Source: an uncultured Gemmatimonadota bacterium (GTDB lineage: Bacteria > Gemmatimonadota > Gemmatimonadetes > Gemmatimonadales > GWC2-71-9). Taken from it: DNA of 7,059 nt. Positions 1-7,032 of the stretch are shown in pieces. The first letter of the stretch is position 1; every line of letters begins with the position of its first letter. A program made the translations under genes and the position numbers. The DNA lies in contig CAJVYZ010000140.1 of assembly GCA_913009915.1 (NCBI GenBank), positions 1 through 7,059 of the forward strand. The letters run 5' to 3'. The notes under the pieces were generated by a model that saw only the letters and a program-made list of their open reading frames with translations, was not told the DNA's origin and did not search any database.

Positions 1-1
1 G

Positions 2-244
2 AAGATCGACGAAGTCCTGCTCACAGAAATAGCGGAGACCACCGGCGGCCGGTACTTCCGGGCCAAGGACAGTGAGGCCCTGAGCCGGATATTCCGGCAG
101 ATCGACGGCCTGGAAAAGACCCCGGTCCGGGTCACCCGCTACACCCGATACAGCGAAGTGACCCAGCCGCTCATCATCCTCGGGCTGCTGGCCCTGCTGC
201 TCGAACTGGGACTCAGCGCCACCCGACTGGTACGGGTACCATGA
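2..244 (+). CDS. batA: BatA-type VWA membrane protein, C-terminal fragment (5' end missing)
   Basis: Only the last 80 residues are present, and the reading frame is open to the left edge. The visible part has the features of the end of BatA: a KIDEVLLTEIAETTGG-like segment closing the von Willebrand factor A (VWA) domain, then RYFRAKD and an Ile-Asp-x-Leu-Glu-Lys element (IDGLEK), then one membrane helix (about residues 55-72, PLIILGLLALLLELGLSA) and a short tail ending in VRVP. The metal-binding MIDAS residues would lie upstream and cannot be seen. Its TGA stop (242-244) overlaps the ATG of the next gene (241-243), so the two are probably translationally coupled. BatA proteins are inner-membrane VWA proteins encoded beside BatB and BatD; their biochemical role is not settled. 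The identity rests on this tail plus the following batB and batD genes. Confidence 0.85.
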   Translation, partial: KIDEVLLTEIAETTGGRYFRAKDSEALSRIFRQIDGLEKTPVRVTRYTRYSEVTQPLIILGLLALLLELGLSATRLVRVP

Positions 245-1881
245 TCTTTGACTCGCCCGTGTTGCTGTTGCTGGCGCCGGTGCTCGGTGTCGTCGTGGGG
301 TTGCTCACCTGGACCGCCAGGCACCGGCGTATCCGGTTGGCCGGATTGTGGTCTTCGGAACTACGACACCAGGCCGAAGCCAGCGGGCGATTCGGTCCCG
401 TGTGGCTCGGCATCGTGGCGGTGCTGCTCGGAGTGGCGTTGGCCGGTCCGCGCGGAGGCCGGACGGAGGTCACCACCGAGTCGCGGGCGCTCAGCCTGGT
501 GATGGTTATGGACGTGAGCCGGTCGATGCTGGCGGAGGACGTCGCCCCATCCCGCCTGGGCCGCGCGGTGCGCGAAGCCCGGCGTCTGGTACACGACCTC
601 CCGGGCGACCGGCTCGGACTGATCGCCTTCGCCGGGAGGAGTTACATCCTGGCGCCGCTCACCATCGACGGCGGGGCCATCACCCTGCAGCTCGACGCCC
701 TGAGTCCCGATCTGGCCAGCCAAGGAGGGACCAGCCTGGCGGCGGCACTGGCCCAGGGGGCCCAACTGCTCGACGCCTCGACCGAGATCGCCGACCGAGT
801 GCTGGTGGTGTTCACTGACGGCGAGGCGCATGACTCCCTCGACGCCATCGTGCGGAGCGCCGAACTCATTCGGGACGAAGGAATCCGTCTCGTGCTGGTC
901 GCCGAGGGAACTGCCGCACCGACTCAGATTCCCCTGCGGGACTCGGCTGGGACACTACTAGAGTACCAGCGCACTCGAAGCGGCGACATCGTGGAAACGT
1001 GGCGCCGCGATCGAGTTCTGGGGCAGATCGCCGACGCATCGGACGGCACCATCATCCCGGCTGACTTGCCGGACCAGGCGGGAGCCATCCGCGACCTCAC
1101 GACGGCCATCAAGCGCAACCCTACCACGGAGACGCGCACCGCCGACCTCATGCCCCTGGCGTGGATCCCATTGCTGATGGCGGCCCTGGTGTTGCTTGGG
1201 CAAACGGTCACCCGCCGCACCGCGTCTCTCGTGGCACTGGCCGCACTGCTGATCCGGCCGATGGGCGCGTCGGCCCAGTTGGTCACCCACGCCGAGCGTG
1301 CCGTGCGGGACAGCACCCTGGAGAAGGCATCTCAGGCCTATCTGGCTTTGGCGCGGCAGGGATTCGCCAAGGACACCAGCTTCTACAATGCCGGCACCGC
1401 GGCCATCATGGCTGGACAACTCGAAGCGGCGTCCGTGCCGCTGACCCGGGCGGCCATGTCGGTGGATCCGGACCTACGCTTCCGAGCGCTCTACAATCTC
1501 GGGACGGCCGCGTTGAAGATGTCGCGGGTCGACACGGCGCGGGCCGAGGCGTTGCGTGAGGTCGTCATCCAACACCTCAAGGAAGCGCTGCTGCTTCACC
1601 CGGGATCGGTCGAGGCGAAGTGGAACCTCGAGTTGGCGGTGAGAGCGGAACCGCCACCATCCGATGGCGGAGGGGGAGGGGGAGGGGGACAGAGCGCGCC
1701 GCCTCCCCCCAGCGGCCAGGAGGATGAACCTGAAGCCGACCCGCAGCCGGTGCCGGACGGGTTGACCCAAAGTCAGGCCGAGCAGATTCTCAACTCCATA
1801 GAACGGCAAGAGCGCGCCATCAGGACCAATCAACAGAAGCGACGCAGGGGACGAGGAGCGGCTGGAGGAAAGGACTGGTGA
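241..1881 (+). CDS. batB: BatB-BatC fusion: VWA-domain membrane protein with C-terminal TPR region
   Basis: The 546-residue product begins with two membrane helices (about 5-24 and 53-69) separated by a basic loop (RHRRIR). A VWA domain follows (about 84-295) with an intact MIDAS metal site: D91-x-S93-x-S95, T164 in GGTSL, and D193 in TDGE. A third helix lies at about 303-320. Stand-alone BatB proteins usually end near here, but this one continues. After a short RR-containing loop comes a hydrophobic stretch ending in Ala-x-Ala (about 328-345), which looks like a signal peptide. TPR-like helices follow (about 347-467; YNAGTAAIMAG, YNLGTAALK, KWNLELA), then a Gly/Pro/acidic linker with eight Gly (476-483). 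A BatC-like end (LTQSQAEQILNSIERQE) and a basic tail (QQKRRRGRG) close the protein. The start ATG overlaps the batA stop; no strong ribosome site is visible, which fits coupling. The fusion call is from sequence; periplasmic TPR placement is inferred from the charge pattern. Confidence 0.9.
   Translation: MIFDSPVLLLLAPVLGVVVGLLTWTARHRRIRLAGLWSSELRHQAEASGRFGPVWLGIVAVLLGVALAGPRGGRTEVTTESRALSLVMVMDVSRSMLAEDVAPSRLGRAVREARRLVHDLPGDRLGLIAFAGRSYILAPLTIDGGAITLQLDALSPDLASQGGTSLAAALAQGAQLLDASTEIADRVLVVFTDGEAHDSLDAIVRSAELIRDEGIRLVLVAEGTAAPTQIPLRDSAGTLLEYQRTRSGDIVETWRRDRVLGQIADASDGTIIPADLPDQAGAIRDLTTAIKRNPTTETRTADLMPLAWIPLLMAALVLLGQTVTRRTASLVALAALLIRPMGASAQLVTHAERAVRDSTLEKASQAYLALARQGFAKDTSFYNAGTAAIMAGQLEAASVPLTRAAMSVDPDLRFRALYNLGTAALKMSRVDTARAEALREVVIQHLKEALLLHPGSVEAKWNLELAVRAEPPPSDGGGGGGGGQSAPPPPSGQEDEPEADPQPVPDGLTQSQAEQILNSIERQERAIRTNQQKRRRGRGAAGGKDW
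1669..1709 (+). repeat. GGAGGG hexamer repeat and adjoining 8-bp inverted repeat inside batBC
   Basis: Three tandem copies of GGAGGG plus a final GGA (1669-1689) encode most of an eight-glycine run in the linker between the TPR part and the C-terminal helix of the BatB-BatC protein. The unit is six bases, so gain or loss of copies would keep the frame. GGGGGAGG at 1678-1685 is the exact reverse complement of CCTCCCCC at 1702-1709, with 16 bases between them. A GC-rich hairpin could therefore form in the mRNA. The inverted repeat may simply follow from Gly codons being followed by Pro codons. It lies inside a coding region without a T-run, so I do not call it a terminator. Confidence 0.7.
1864..1868 (+). 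promoter_or_regulatory. Shine-Dalgarno site for batDE (GTG start)
   Basis: GGAGG lies nine bases before a GTG at 1878, inside the last codons of the preceding gene. It is the best ribosome-binding match in the Bat part of the window. It supports the GTG start, because no ATG, GTG or TTG occurs in this frame for at least 16 codons upstream. Confidence 0.75.
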
Positions 1882-4205
1882 TCACCTTCGCCCTCATCCT
1901 GCTGGTGGCGCAGGAGGGATCGCCCGAGCTGAGCGCGACGGCCGACCGGCACAAACTCATGGTCGGCGAGGAACTGGTCTATACCGTGCGGGCGGTCAGT
2001 ACCTCCCAGGAATCCATGAGCATCCAAGTGGGTTCCGTCGCCGGATTCGAGGTGGTATCGCGCACCGAGCGGCGTGAAGTGTCGTTCGCTCCCGTCACGC
2101 GGTCCAGCGTACTGGAACTTCGGCTGCGAGCGCTGCGGGCCGGGAAATTCCAATTGGGGCCGGTGGAGGCGCATCAAGGCGGGGAGGTGGTCGCCATTCC
2201 GGGCGTGTCGATAGTGGTCAGCGAGTCGCGCGGCGCCGTTGCCGCGGCCGTCAATCCGCGGGTCGCCACCCTTCTGCGCCGGGCCCGGCCGCCATCGCCC
2301 GCCGGCGAGGTCGGGCTCACGGTACACCTCTCGGCCGATACCGTCCTGGTGGGGCAGCAAATCGATGTCGTCACCGCCGCGTGGTTTCCCCGAGACCTCC
2401 GCTTGCGACTGCGCCGACCGCCCACGCTTCAGCCACCCAAGGTGGACGGCCTCTGGAGTTACCCCCAGCCGGCGCCGGTCGGCATCGCCGCCAGCCGCCG
2501 GGTCGGCCGCGAATGGTACGACCTGTTCGTCAGTCACGAGGTGGTTTTCCCGCTCACCCCGGGGACGTTTGTACTCGAGCCGGCCAGCCTGCGCTATAGC
2601 GTGCCGCTCGCGCTGCAGTTCTTCAGTCAGGAAGAGCGACTCTCGCTCAAGAGCGCGACGCCTGTCCTGGTGGTTCGACCGCTCCCCGTCGACGGCCAAC
2701 CGGCCGGGTTCCAGGGAGCGGTCGGCAGCGAACTCGAGGTCGGCTGGCACTTGCCCCAGGCGTCCGGGCGAGTGGGTGACCCGGTACCGGTGGAGTTTAC
2801 CGTGACAGGGCTGGGCAACGTCGCGCTGTGGCCGGACCCCAGTCCCGCGTGGACGGATGACGTCCGGGTGTACCGGGACCGGGTGACGGAGCACCTCGAG
2901 TCGGACGAGGGCCGGATTGGGGGGAGCAAGACGTTCGAGTACCTGTTGGTCCCGACCGAGCCGGGCATGTTGACCATACCTGCGGTACGGTACCCCTTCT
3001 ACGATCTCGATGCGGGCCGGTACCGCGTGCTGGAGGTGAAGCCGACGGCGCTCCGGATAGCGCCGGGCGACGAGTCGCTCGCGGCTCGGGGCCTCCCCCC
3101 GCCGCTGCTGGCAGACAGCGGACCGTCGTTCTCGTACCGGCTGGAGACGCTGCCGTGGATCGTGTGGCTGGTCGTGTTTGGGGCGCCCCCGCTTGCCTAC
3201 CTTGCTGCGTTGCTGGTGCCGCGACGGCGCCGACCGCGACCATCCAGAGCAGTCCCGTCTGATCTCCGATCCGCCGAACTCGCATTCGAGCGGCTCATCC
3301 GGCTGTACGTACCCGATTTGGAGGAACACGTGGGGAGCGAGTTGGTTTCGGCTCTCACCGTGGCGGGATTGGAGCACAGTATGGCCGAACGGGTCGGGAT
3401 TCTCCGGCAGCGGCTCATGTTGGCCCGCTACGGACCCGAGGCCGGCGATGGAGAGCAGCACGCCCTGGTCGTCGAGATTGGCGACATTGTCGCTCACCTG
3501 GCCACGATACCCCAGTCGACCTTGCGGCACCGAGCAGTTACCGTGGGGATCGCGGCACTGCTCGCCACGTCGGGCACTGCCTGGAGTCAGGTGGCCTCTC
3601 CCAGCGACTTGTATCAGTCGGGCGCGCTCCGGCTGGCGGCGGACGGTTTCCAACGCAAAGCCGAACTCGCGCCCGGGGTGGTGGCACATTGGTACAACCT
3701 CGGCGCCGCGCACTACCGACTGGGTCATGATTGGCGAGCCGCCGCCGCTTGGCACCGCGCCCTCGAGTTGGCACCGCGGAATCGGCACGTCCGCCGAGCT
3801 CTGGCTCTGGTACCGCCGCCGGATACCGAGTCGGACCGCCGGCTCATGGTACCTCCGGTGACCGCCGGCGAATTGCTGCTGCTGGCCGTCGTATTCTGGA
3901 TGCCGGGCTGGGTCGGGTTGATGAGAGGCCGGAGGTTCCAGCGCCGCTGGGTGGTCCTGCTGCTGCTGTCGGCAGGGTCGGTCGCTGGAGCGGGCGCGGT
4001 CGCCTGGTGGCAGCAGCGTCCGCGGGGGATCGTACTGGCGGGCACGCCGCTGAGAGTATCGCCGCACGAACGGGCGCCGGCGGTGGTGCCGAGTCCGGCG
4101 GGAACAGTGGTGTGGCTGGGGCGCCGGCGAGGCCCATGGGTTTTGGTGCAGGCACCGGGCGACTCGCAAGGATGGCTGCCGCGAGAGGACGTCACCACCC
4201 CGTAG
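1878..4205 (+). CDS. batD: BatD-BatE fusion: BatD family protein with C-terminal TPR and SH3 domains
   Basis: The 775-residue product starts with a short hydrophobic leader (2-11). The BatD region runs to about residue 420, with beta-rich repeats starting at SATADRHKLMVGEELVYTV and again near 143-160. A membrane helix (about 425-447) is followed by a strongly basic stretch (RRRRPRPSR) and a helical domain (about 461-545). The protein then continues as a BatE-like unit. This has a signal-peptide-like helix (about 552-570), a TPR region (about 574-647; HWYNLGAAHYRLG, WHRALELAPRN), two helices (about 662-682 and 691-709) joined by a basic loop (RGRRFQRR), and a bacterial SH3-like domain (about 715-775; LRVSP, WVLVQAP, GWLP). 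The GTG start overlaps the previous stop (GTGA). The leader is unusually short and lacks the basic residues usual in a signal peptide. BatD and BatE normally come from separate genes in the same cluster. Positive residues place the TPR and SH3 parts in the periplasm (inference). Confidence 0.88.
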   Translation: MITFALILLVAQEGSPELSATADRHKLMVGEELVYTVRAVSTSQESMSIQVGSVAGFEVVSRTERREVSFAPVTRSSVLELRLRALRAGKFQLGPVEAHQGGEVVAIPGVSIVVSESRGAVAAAVNPRVATLLRRARPPSPAGEVGLTVHLSADTVLVGQQIDVVTAAWFPRDLRLRLRRPPTLQPPKVDGLWSYPQPAPVGIAASRRVGREWYDLFVSHEVVFPLTPGTFVLEPASLRYSVPLALQFFSQEERLSLKSATPVLVVRPLPVDGQPAGFQGAVGSELEVGWHLPQASGRVGDPVPVEFTVTGLGNVALWPDPSPAWTDDVRVYRDRVTEHLESDEGRIGGSKTFEYLLVPTEPGMLTIPAVRYPFYDLDAGRYRVLEVKPTALRIAPGDESLAARGLPPPLLADSGPSFSYRLETLPWIVWLVVFGAPPLAYLAALLVPRRRRPRPSRAVPSDLRSAELAFERLIRLYVPDLEEHVGSELVSALTVAGLEHSMAERVGILRQRLMLARYGPEAGDGEQHALVVEIGDIVAHLATIPQSTLRHRAVTVGIAALLATSGTAWSQVASPSDLYQSGALRLAADGFQRKAELAPGVVAHWYNLGAAHYRLGHDWRAAAAWHRALELAPRNRHVRRALALVPPPDTESDRRLMVPPVTAGELLLLAVVFWMPGWVGLMRGRRFQRRWVVLLLLSAGSVAGAGAVAWWQQRPRGIVLAGTPLRVSPHERAPAVVPSPAGTVVWLGRRRGPWVLVQAPGDSQGWLPREDVTTP

Positions 4206-4244
4206 GGCTATCTTTCCGGTCCACGTACCATTGCAAGCGAGCGT
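4206..4244 (+). other. Intergenic gap between batDE and mutL
   Basis: This 39-base stretch is the only untight junction in the array. I see no hairpin followed by T residues, so there is no sign of a terminator. TATCTT at 4209-4214 resembles a -10 box, but nothing like a -35 box sits at the right distance (4186-4191 is AGGACG), so I do not call a promoter. No strong Shine-Dalgarno match precedes the mutL ATG; the nearest purine-rich bases are AAGCGAGCG (4234-4242). Confidence 0.5.
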
Positions 4245-5984
4245 ATGCCCGACACCGCCGACCGCCCCGCTCCGACCGGGGCCACCAAGCGCAGCATAAT
4301 CATCCTCCCCGACTCCGTGGCCGATCAGATCGCGGCGGGCGAAGTTGTGGAACGTCCGGCCTCGGTGGTCAAGGAACTCGTCGAGAACGCCATCGACTCG
4401 GGAGCCGGGCGAATCCGGATCGAGTTGGAGGGTGGTGGGCGCACCCGCATCGAGGTGAGCGACGACGGCTGCGGCATGAACCGCGATGATGCCCTGTTGG
4501 CTCTCGACCGCCACGCGACGAGCAAGATCAGGGAGGCTGCCGACCTCTTCGGGGTGACCACGTTCGGGTTTCGCGGAGAGGCGTTGCCGTCCATCGCCTC
4601 GGTCACCCGGTTCCAGTTGGCGACCTCCGACGAAACAGGGGAGGGGACCGAGGTACGGGTTACCGCCGGCCGTCTCGATCACGTCGGGGGCACGGCGCGC
4701 CGCCGCGGGACGACCGTGGCCGTTCGCGGGCTGTTCTTCAACACCCCAGCCCGACGCAAGTTTCTCCGGAGCGCCTCGAGCGAAATGCGCGCTGCGCTCA
4801 ACGCGGTGGCCATCCTGGCTCTGGCGCATCCCGAAGTGGGGTTCGAGCTGAAGGTCGACGGCCGGCCGCGGCTGACGGTCCAACCCGGTCACACGCTCGA
4901 GCAGCGCATTGGGGCGGTATGGGGTCCTGACCTCGGCCGAACGTTGATTCCGGTGCACGGCGCTCAGGGCGCGTTCCAAATTGACGGACTGATCCAGCGT
5001 CCCGGCGAGGCCAAACCTACCGGCCGTCGGACGCAGCTGATGGTCAACGGTCGCCCGTTTCGCGACAACTTCCTGCTGCGGGCGGCGGAGGCAGGTTATC
5101 GCTCGGCTATTCACCCAGGCGACCGGCCCACGATGTTCCTGCACATCACCGTGGATGCCGACCAAGTGGACGTCAACGTTCACCCGGCAAAACTCGAGGT
5201 CCGGTTCCGTGATCGCATAGGGTTGGAGCGCGTCGTCGAAGACAGCGTGCGGCAGGCGTTGAGCCATCTCGAATCCTCCGTCCAGGTGAGCGAGTGGCGT
5301 CCGGTTCCCGCGCCCATGGATCGCGTCGTGGACGGCGCGACGCTGTTTGAAGACCCGAGTGATCGGGTCGCGCCAACCGCGTCCGATGCGGTACCGGCCC
5401 TGGCCAGCACGGACTTCGCCGTTCCCCTCAGGCAACTGTTCGACAGCTACATCCTCTATGAGGGAAGCGACGGGTTGGTCATCGTCGACCAACACGCGGC
5501 TCACGAGCGGGTGATCTACGAGTCAGTCATGGCGCAACTGGATGGGGCCGAGGCTCCCGCGCAGCACTTGTTGCTGCCATTGACGATCGATCTGACCGAC
5601 GAAGAACTCGACGTGCTCGAGCGGCACGAGAATACCTTCCGCACCCTCGGCTTCGACTTTGAGCCGTTCGGAGGCCGGACCGTCAAACTCAACACCGTGC
5701 CCAATCCGCATCCGCGATTCGACGCCATGACCTGCTTCCGGGAGCTGGTAGCGGATCTGGCACGGGGCCGTTTTGGCGGCTGGGCCAACCAGTTGGAGCG
5801 CTTCGCCGCTAGCTACGCTTGCCGGGCCGCGGTCAAGGCCGGACAGGCGCTCGACGAAGAGGAAATGCGCGCACTGCTGGTCCGGTTGTTCGCCACGCGC
5901 CTCCCGCCCCACGATGTGCATGGGCGTGCCACGCTGGTCCGATTGTCGCGAGAGGAACTGGAGCGCCGATTTGGCCGTCGGTAG
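4245..5984 (+). CDS. mutL: DNA mismatch repair protein MutL (endonuclease type)
   Basis: MutL couples mismatch recognition by MutS to strand removal. The 579-residue product has the full N-terminal GHKL ATPase: E44 and N48 in KELVENAIDSGA (catalytic Glu and Mg-binding Asn by alignment with E. coli E29 and N33), DDGCGM (73-78), HATSKI (90-95), GFRGEAL (108-114) and FFNTPARRKFL (164-174). A variable linker (about 345-390) leads to the dimerisation domain. This holds DQHAAHERVIYE (415-426), which fits the DQHA(X)2E(X)4E nuclease motif of MutL proteins that nick DNA without MutH. QHLLLP (440-445) resembles the beta-clamp-binding motif QEMIVP of Bacillus MutL. ACR is at 525-527. The last metal motif, usually C-P-H-G-R-P, reads D-V-H-G-R-A (557-562), so the Cys is missing. 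About 15 extra N-terminal residues precede the usual start, but no internal start codon would remove them. Confidence 0.96.
   Translation: MPDTADRPAPTGATKRSIIILPDSVADQIAAGEVVERPASVVKELVENAIDSGAGRIRIELEGGGRTRIEVSDDGCGMNRDDALLALDRHATSKIREAADLFGVTTFGFRGEALPSIASVTRFQLATSDETGEGTEVRVTAGRLDHVGGTARRRGTTVAVRGLFFNTPARRKFLRSASSEMRAALNAVAILALAHPEVGFELKVDGRPRLTVQPGHTLEQRIGAVWGPDLGRTLIPVHGAQGAFQIDGLIQRPGEAKPTGRRTQLMVNGRPFRDNFLLRAAEAGYRSAIHPGDRPTMFLHITVDADQVDVNVHPAKLEVRFRDRIGLERVVEDSVRQALSHLESSVQVSEWRPVPAPMDRVVDGATLFEDPSDRVAPTASDAVPALASTDFAVPLRQLFDSYILYEGSDGLVIVDQHAAHERVIYESVMAQLDGAEAPAQHLLLPLTIDLTDEELDVLERHENTFRTLGFDFEPFGGRTVKLNTVPNPHPRFDAMTCFRELVADLARGRFGGWANQLERFAASYACRAAVKAGQALDEEEMRALLVRLFATRLPPHDVHGRATLVRLSREELERRFGRR
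5960..5963 (+). promoter_or_regulatory. Shine-Dalgarno site for miaA (TTG start)
   Basis: GGAG inside the last codons of mutL ends seven bases before the TTG at 5971. This spacing supports TTG as the start. The ATG codons further upstream in the same frame would extend miaA much deeper into mutL and add residues that do not resemble MiaA. Confidence 0.6.
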
Positions 5985-6897
5985 GATCCCGGTCATCGTT
6001 GGTCCCACGGCAGTTGGCAAGACCGCCGTGGCCCTGTCCCTTCATGGCTTGTTGCCCCTCGAAGTCATCTCGGCGGACTCACGGCAAGCCTATCGCCGGC
6101 TGGACATCGGAACGGCCAAGCCAACGGCCAAGGAACGGCAGCGAGTGGTGCACCACGGTATCGACGTGGTAGACCCGGGTACCCGGTACAGTGCCGGCCG
6201 GTTCGCCAAGTCGGCGCCCGGGTGGATCGAGGCCGCCCGTCGGCGAGGGCGGCAGCCGGTGGTCGTTGGAGGCACTGGGCTCTATATTCGCGCCCTGGTG
6301 GATGGGCTGTTCATCGAACCGCCGCTCGATCCGGAGCGCCGTGCCACCATCCAGGAGTGGACCGACGTGCTGGACGCCCGCGAACTGATTCGCTGGGCCA
6401 GCCGGCTCGACATCGGCTTCAGCGGCGGCGGGCGCCAGCGAGCCGTACGGGCCATCGAGTTGGTGCTGTTGACGGGAAAACCGCTTTCGTACTGGCAAGA
6501 GACGGCGCGGGAAGTCGGATCGGTCGAGCCGTGGTACGTGGTCCTGACAGTGCCTCGTCAGGTGCTTCACCAACGCATCGAACGGCGGGCACGGGAGATG
6601 GTGGAACGGGGCGTGATCGAAGAGGTCGCGGCCGTGCTGTCCGAGGGACATGCACCCCACGCGCCGGGCCTGGACGGGATCGGGATGCGGGAAGCAGTGG
6701 AGTACCTCCATGGGCAGCGGTCACGCGACTCGGTGGCCGACGCCATCGCGACGAGTACCCGACGGTACGCCAAGCGGCAAGAGACGTGGTTCCGTCATCA
6801 ACTCCGCGGGGACCTGCTTATGTTGGATGCCGTAGGACCACCTGACCAATTGGCCGAGGCGATCGCCACGCGGTGGCGGCGCACACACGGAGAGTGA
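5971..6897 (+). CDS. miaA: tRNA dimethylallyltransferase MiaA
   Basis: MiaA transfers a dimethylallyl group from DMAPP to N6 of adenosine 37 in tRNAs that read codons starting with U. From the TTG start the product has 308 residues, a normal MiaA length. It shows a P-loop at 11-18 (GPTAVGKT), D36 in ISADSRQAY (likely catalytic Asp), DIGTAKPT (45-52), HHGIDVVDP (61-69) and [10 protein letters not shown] (100-109, with the conserved Thr102). Near the end are GKPLSYW, the [12 protein letters not shown] helix and [13 protein letters not shown]. The start overlaps the end of mutL by 14 bases. A longer frame is open further upstream (to 5773), but its extra residues are a shadow of mutL. One segment is unusual: where many MiaA proteins have a longer stretch ending in H-P-N-D-x-Q-R before RALE, this one reads [15 protein letters not shown] and is about four residues shorter. 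Confidence 0.95.
   Translation: MAVGRIPVIVGPTAVGKTAVALSLHGLLPLEVISADSRQAYRRLDIGTAKPTAKERQRVVHHGIDVVDPGTRYSAGRFAKSAPGWIEAARRRGRQPVVVGGTGLYIRALVDGLFIEPPLDPERRATIQEWTDVLDARELIRWASRLDIGFSGGGRQRAVRAIELVLLTGKPLSYWQETAREVGSVEPWYVVLTVPRQVLHQRIERRAREMVERGVIEEVAAVLSEGHAPHAPGLDGIGMREAVEYLHGQRSRDSVADAIATSTRRYAKRQETWFRHQLRGDLLMLDAVGPPDQLAEAIATRWRRTHGE
6889..6894 (+). promoter_or_regulatory. Shine-Dalgarno site for bshA
   Basis: GGAGAG overlaps the last sense codons of miaA and ends ten bases before the ATG at 6905. It supports that start over the ATG at 6897, which is in another frame and meets a stop after three codons. Confidence 0.6.
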
Positions 6898-6904
6898 TGG
6901 GACG

Positions 6905-7032
6905 ATGAAGATCGGCATAACCTGCTACCCGACATACGGTGGCTCGGGGGCGTTGGCCACGGAATTGGGACTCGAGTTGGCGCAGCGAGGCCACGAGGTC
7001 CATTTCATAACCTACGCCTCGCCGTTTCGCCT
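6905..7032 (+). CDS. bshA: BshA-type glycosyltransferase, N-terminal fragment (3' end missing)
   Basis: About 43 genuine residues are present. They match the start of BshA, the GT4-family enzyme that joins N-acetylglucosamine from UDP-GlcNAc to L-malate in the first step of bacillithiol synthesis. The diagnostic parts are [20 protein letters not shown], with the Gly-rich loop of the first Rossmann half, then RGHEVHFIT and PFRL (residues 40-43), all of which I recognise from Bacillus-type BshA. The gene starts seven bases after the miaA stop, so it is probably in the same transcript. The frame stays open to the window end, but from 7033 the bases are sequencing adapter. Residues after PFRL (DRKSTRLN) are artificial. 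Other GT4 enzymes share this fold, so a related glycosyltransferase is possible but less likely given the CYPTYGGSG motif. Confidence 0.85.

Noticed and set aside
1678..1709. Possible intrinsic terminator within batBC
   Set aside because: The GC hairpin is not followed by a T-run and lies inside an intact coding region, so termination here would cut the protein short.
4186..4214. Possible promoter for mutL with TATCTT as -10 box
   Set aside because: No -35-like sequence lies at a suitable distance, and a single six-base match is expected by chance.
3731..4489. A 252-codon + strand frame spanning the batDE-mutL gap
   Set aside because: It overlaps two well-supported genes in another frame, and its product is low-complexity Gly/Arg/Ala-rich with no recognisable motif.
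1830..5504. A 1224-codon open frame on the - strand covering batDE and most of mutL
   Set aside because: Its codons are the exact complements of the sense codons, so it stays open merely because the sense genes avoid TTA, CTA and TCA, as GC-rich genomes do. batDE and mutL happen to share a frame, which joins the two shadows. The translation is rich in Arg, Pro, Gln and His and shows no domain I recognise, while the sense strand encodes clear families.
5773..5970. A longer miaA start deep inside mutL
   Set aside because: The added residues do not resemble MiaA and come from the alternative frame of the conserved mutL end. The TTG at 5971 has a Shine-Dalgarno match and gives a normal MiaA length.
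6079..6711. A 210-codon - strand frame opposite miaA
   Set aside because: The miaA frame has all family motifs across this stretch. The antisense product has a shadow-like composition and no known domain.
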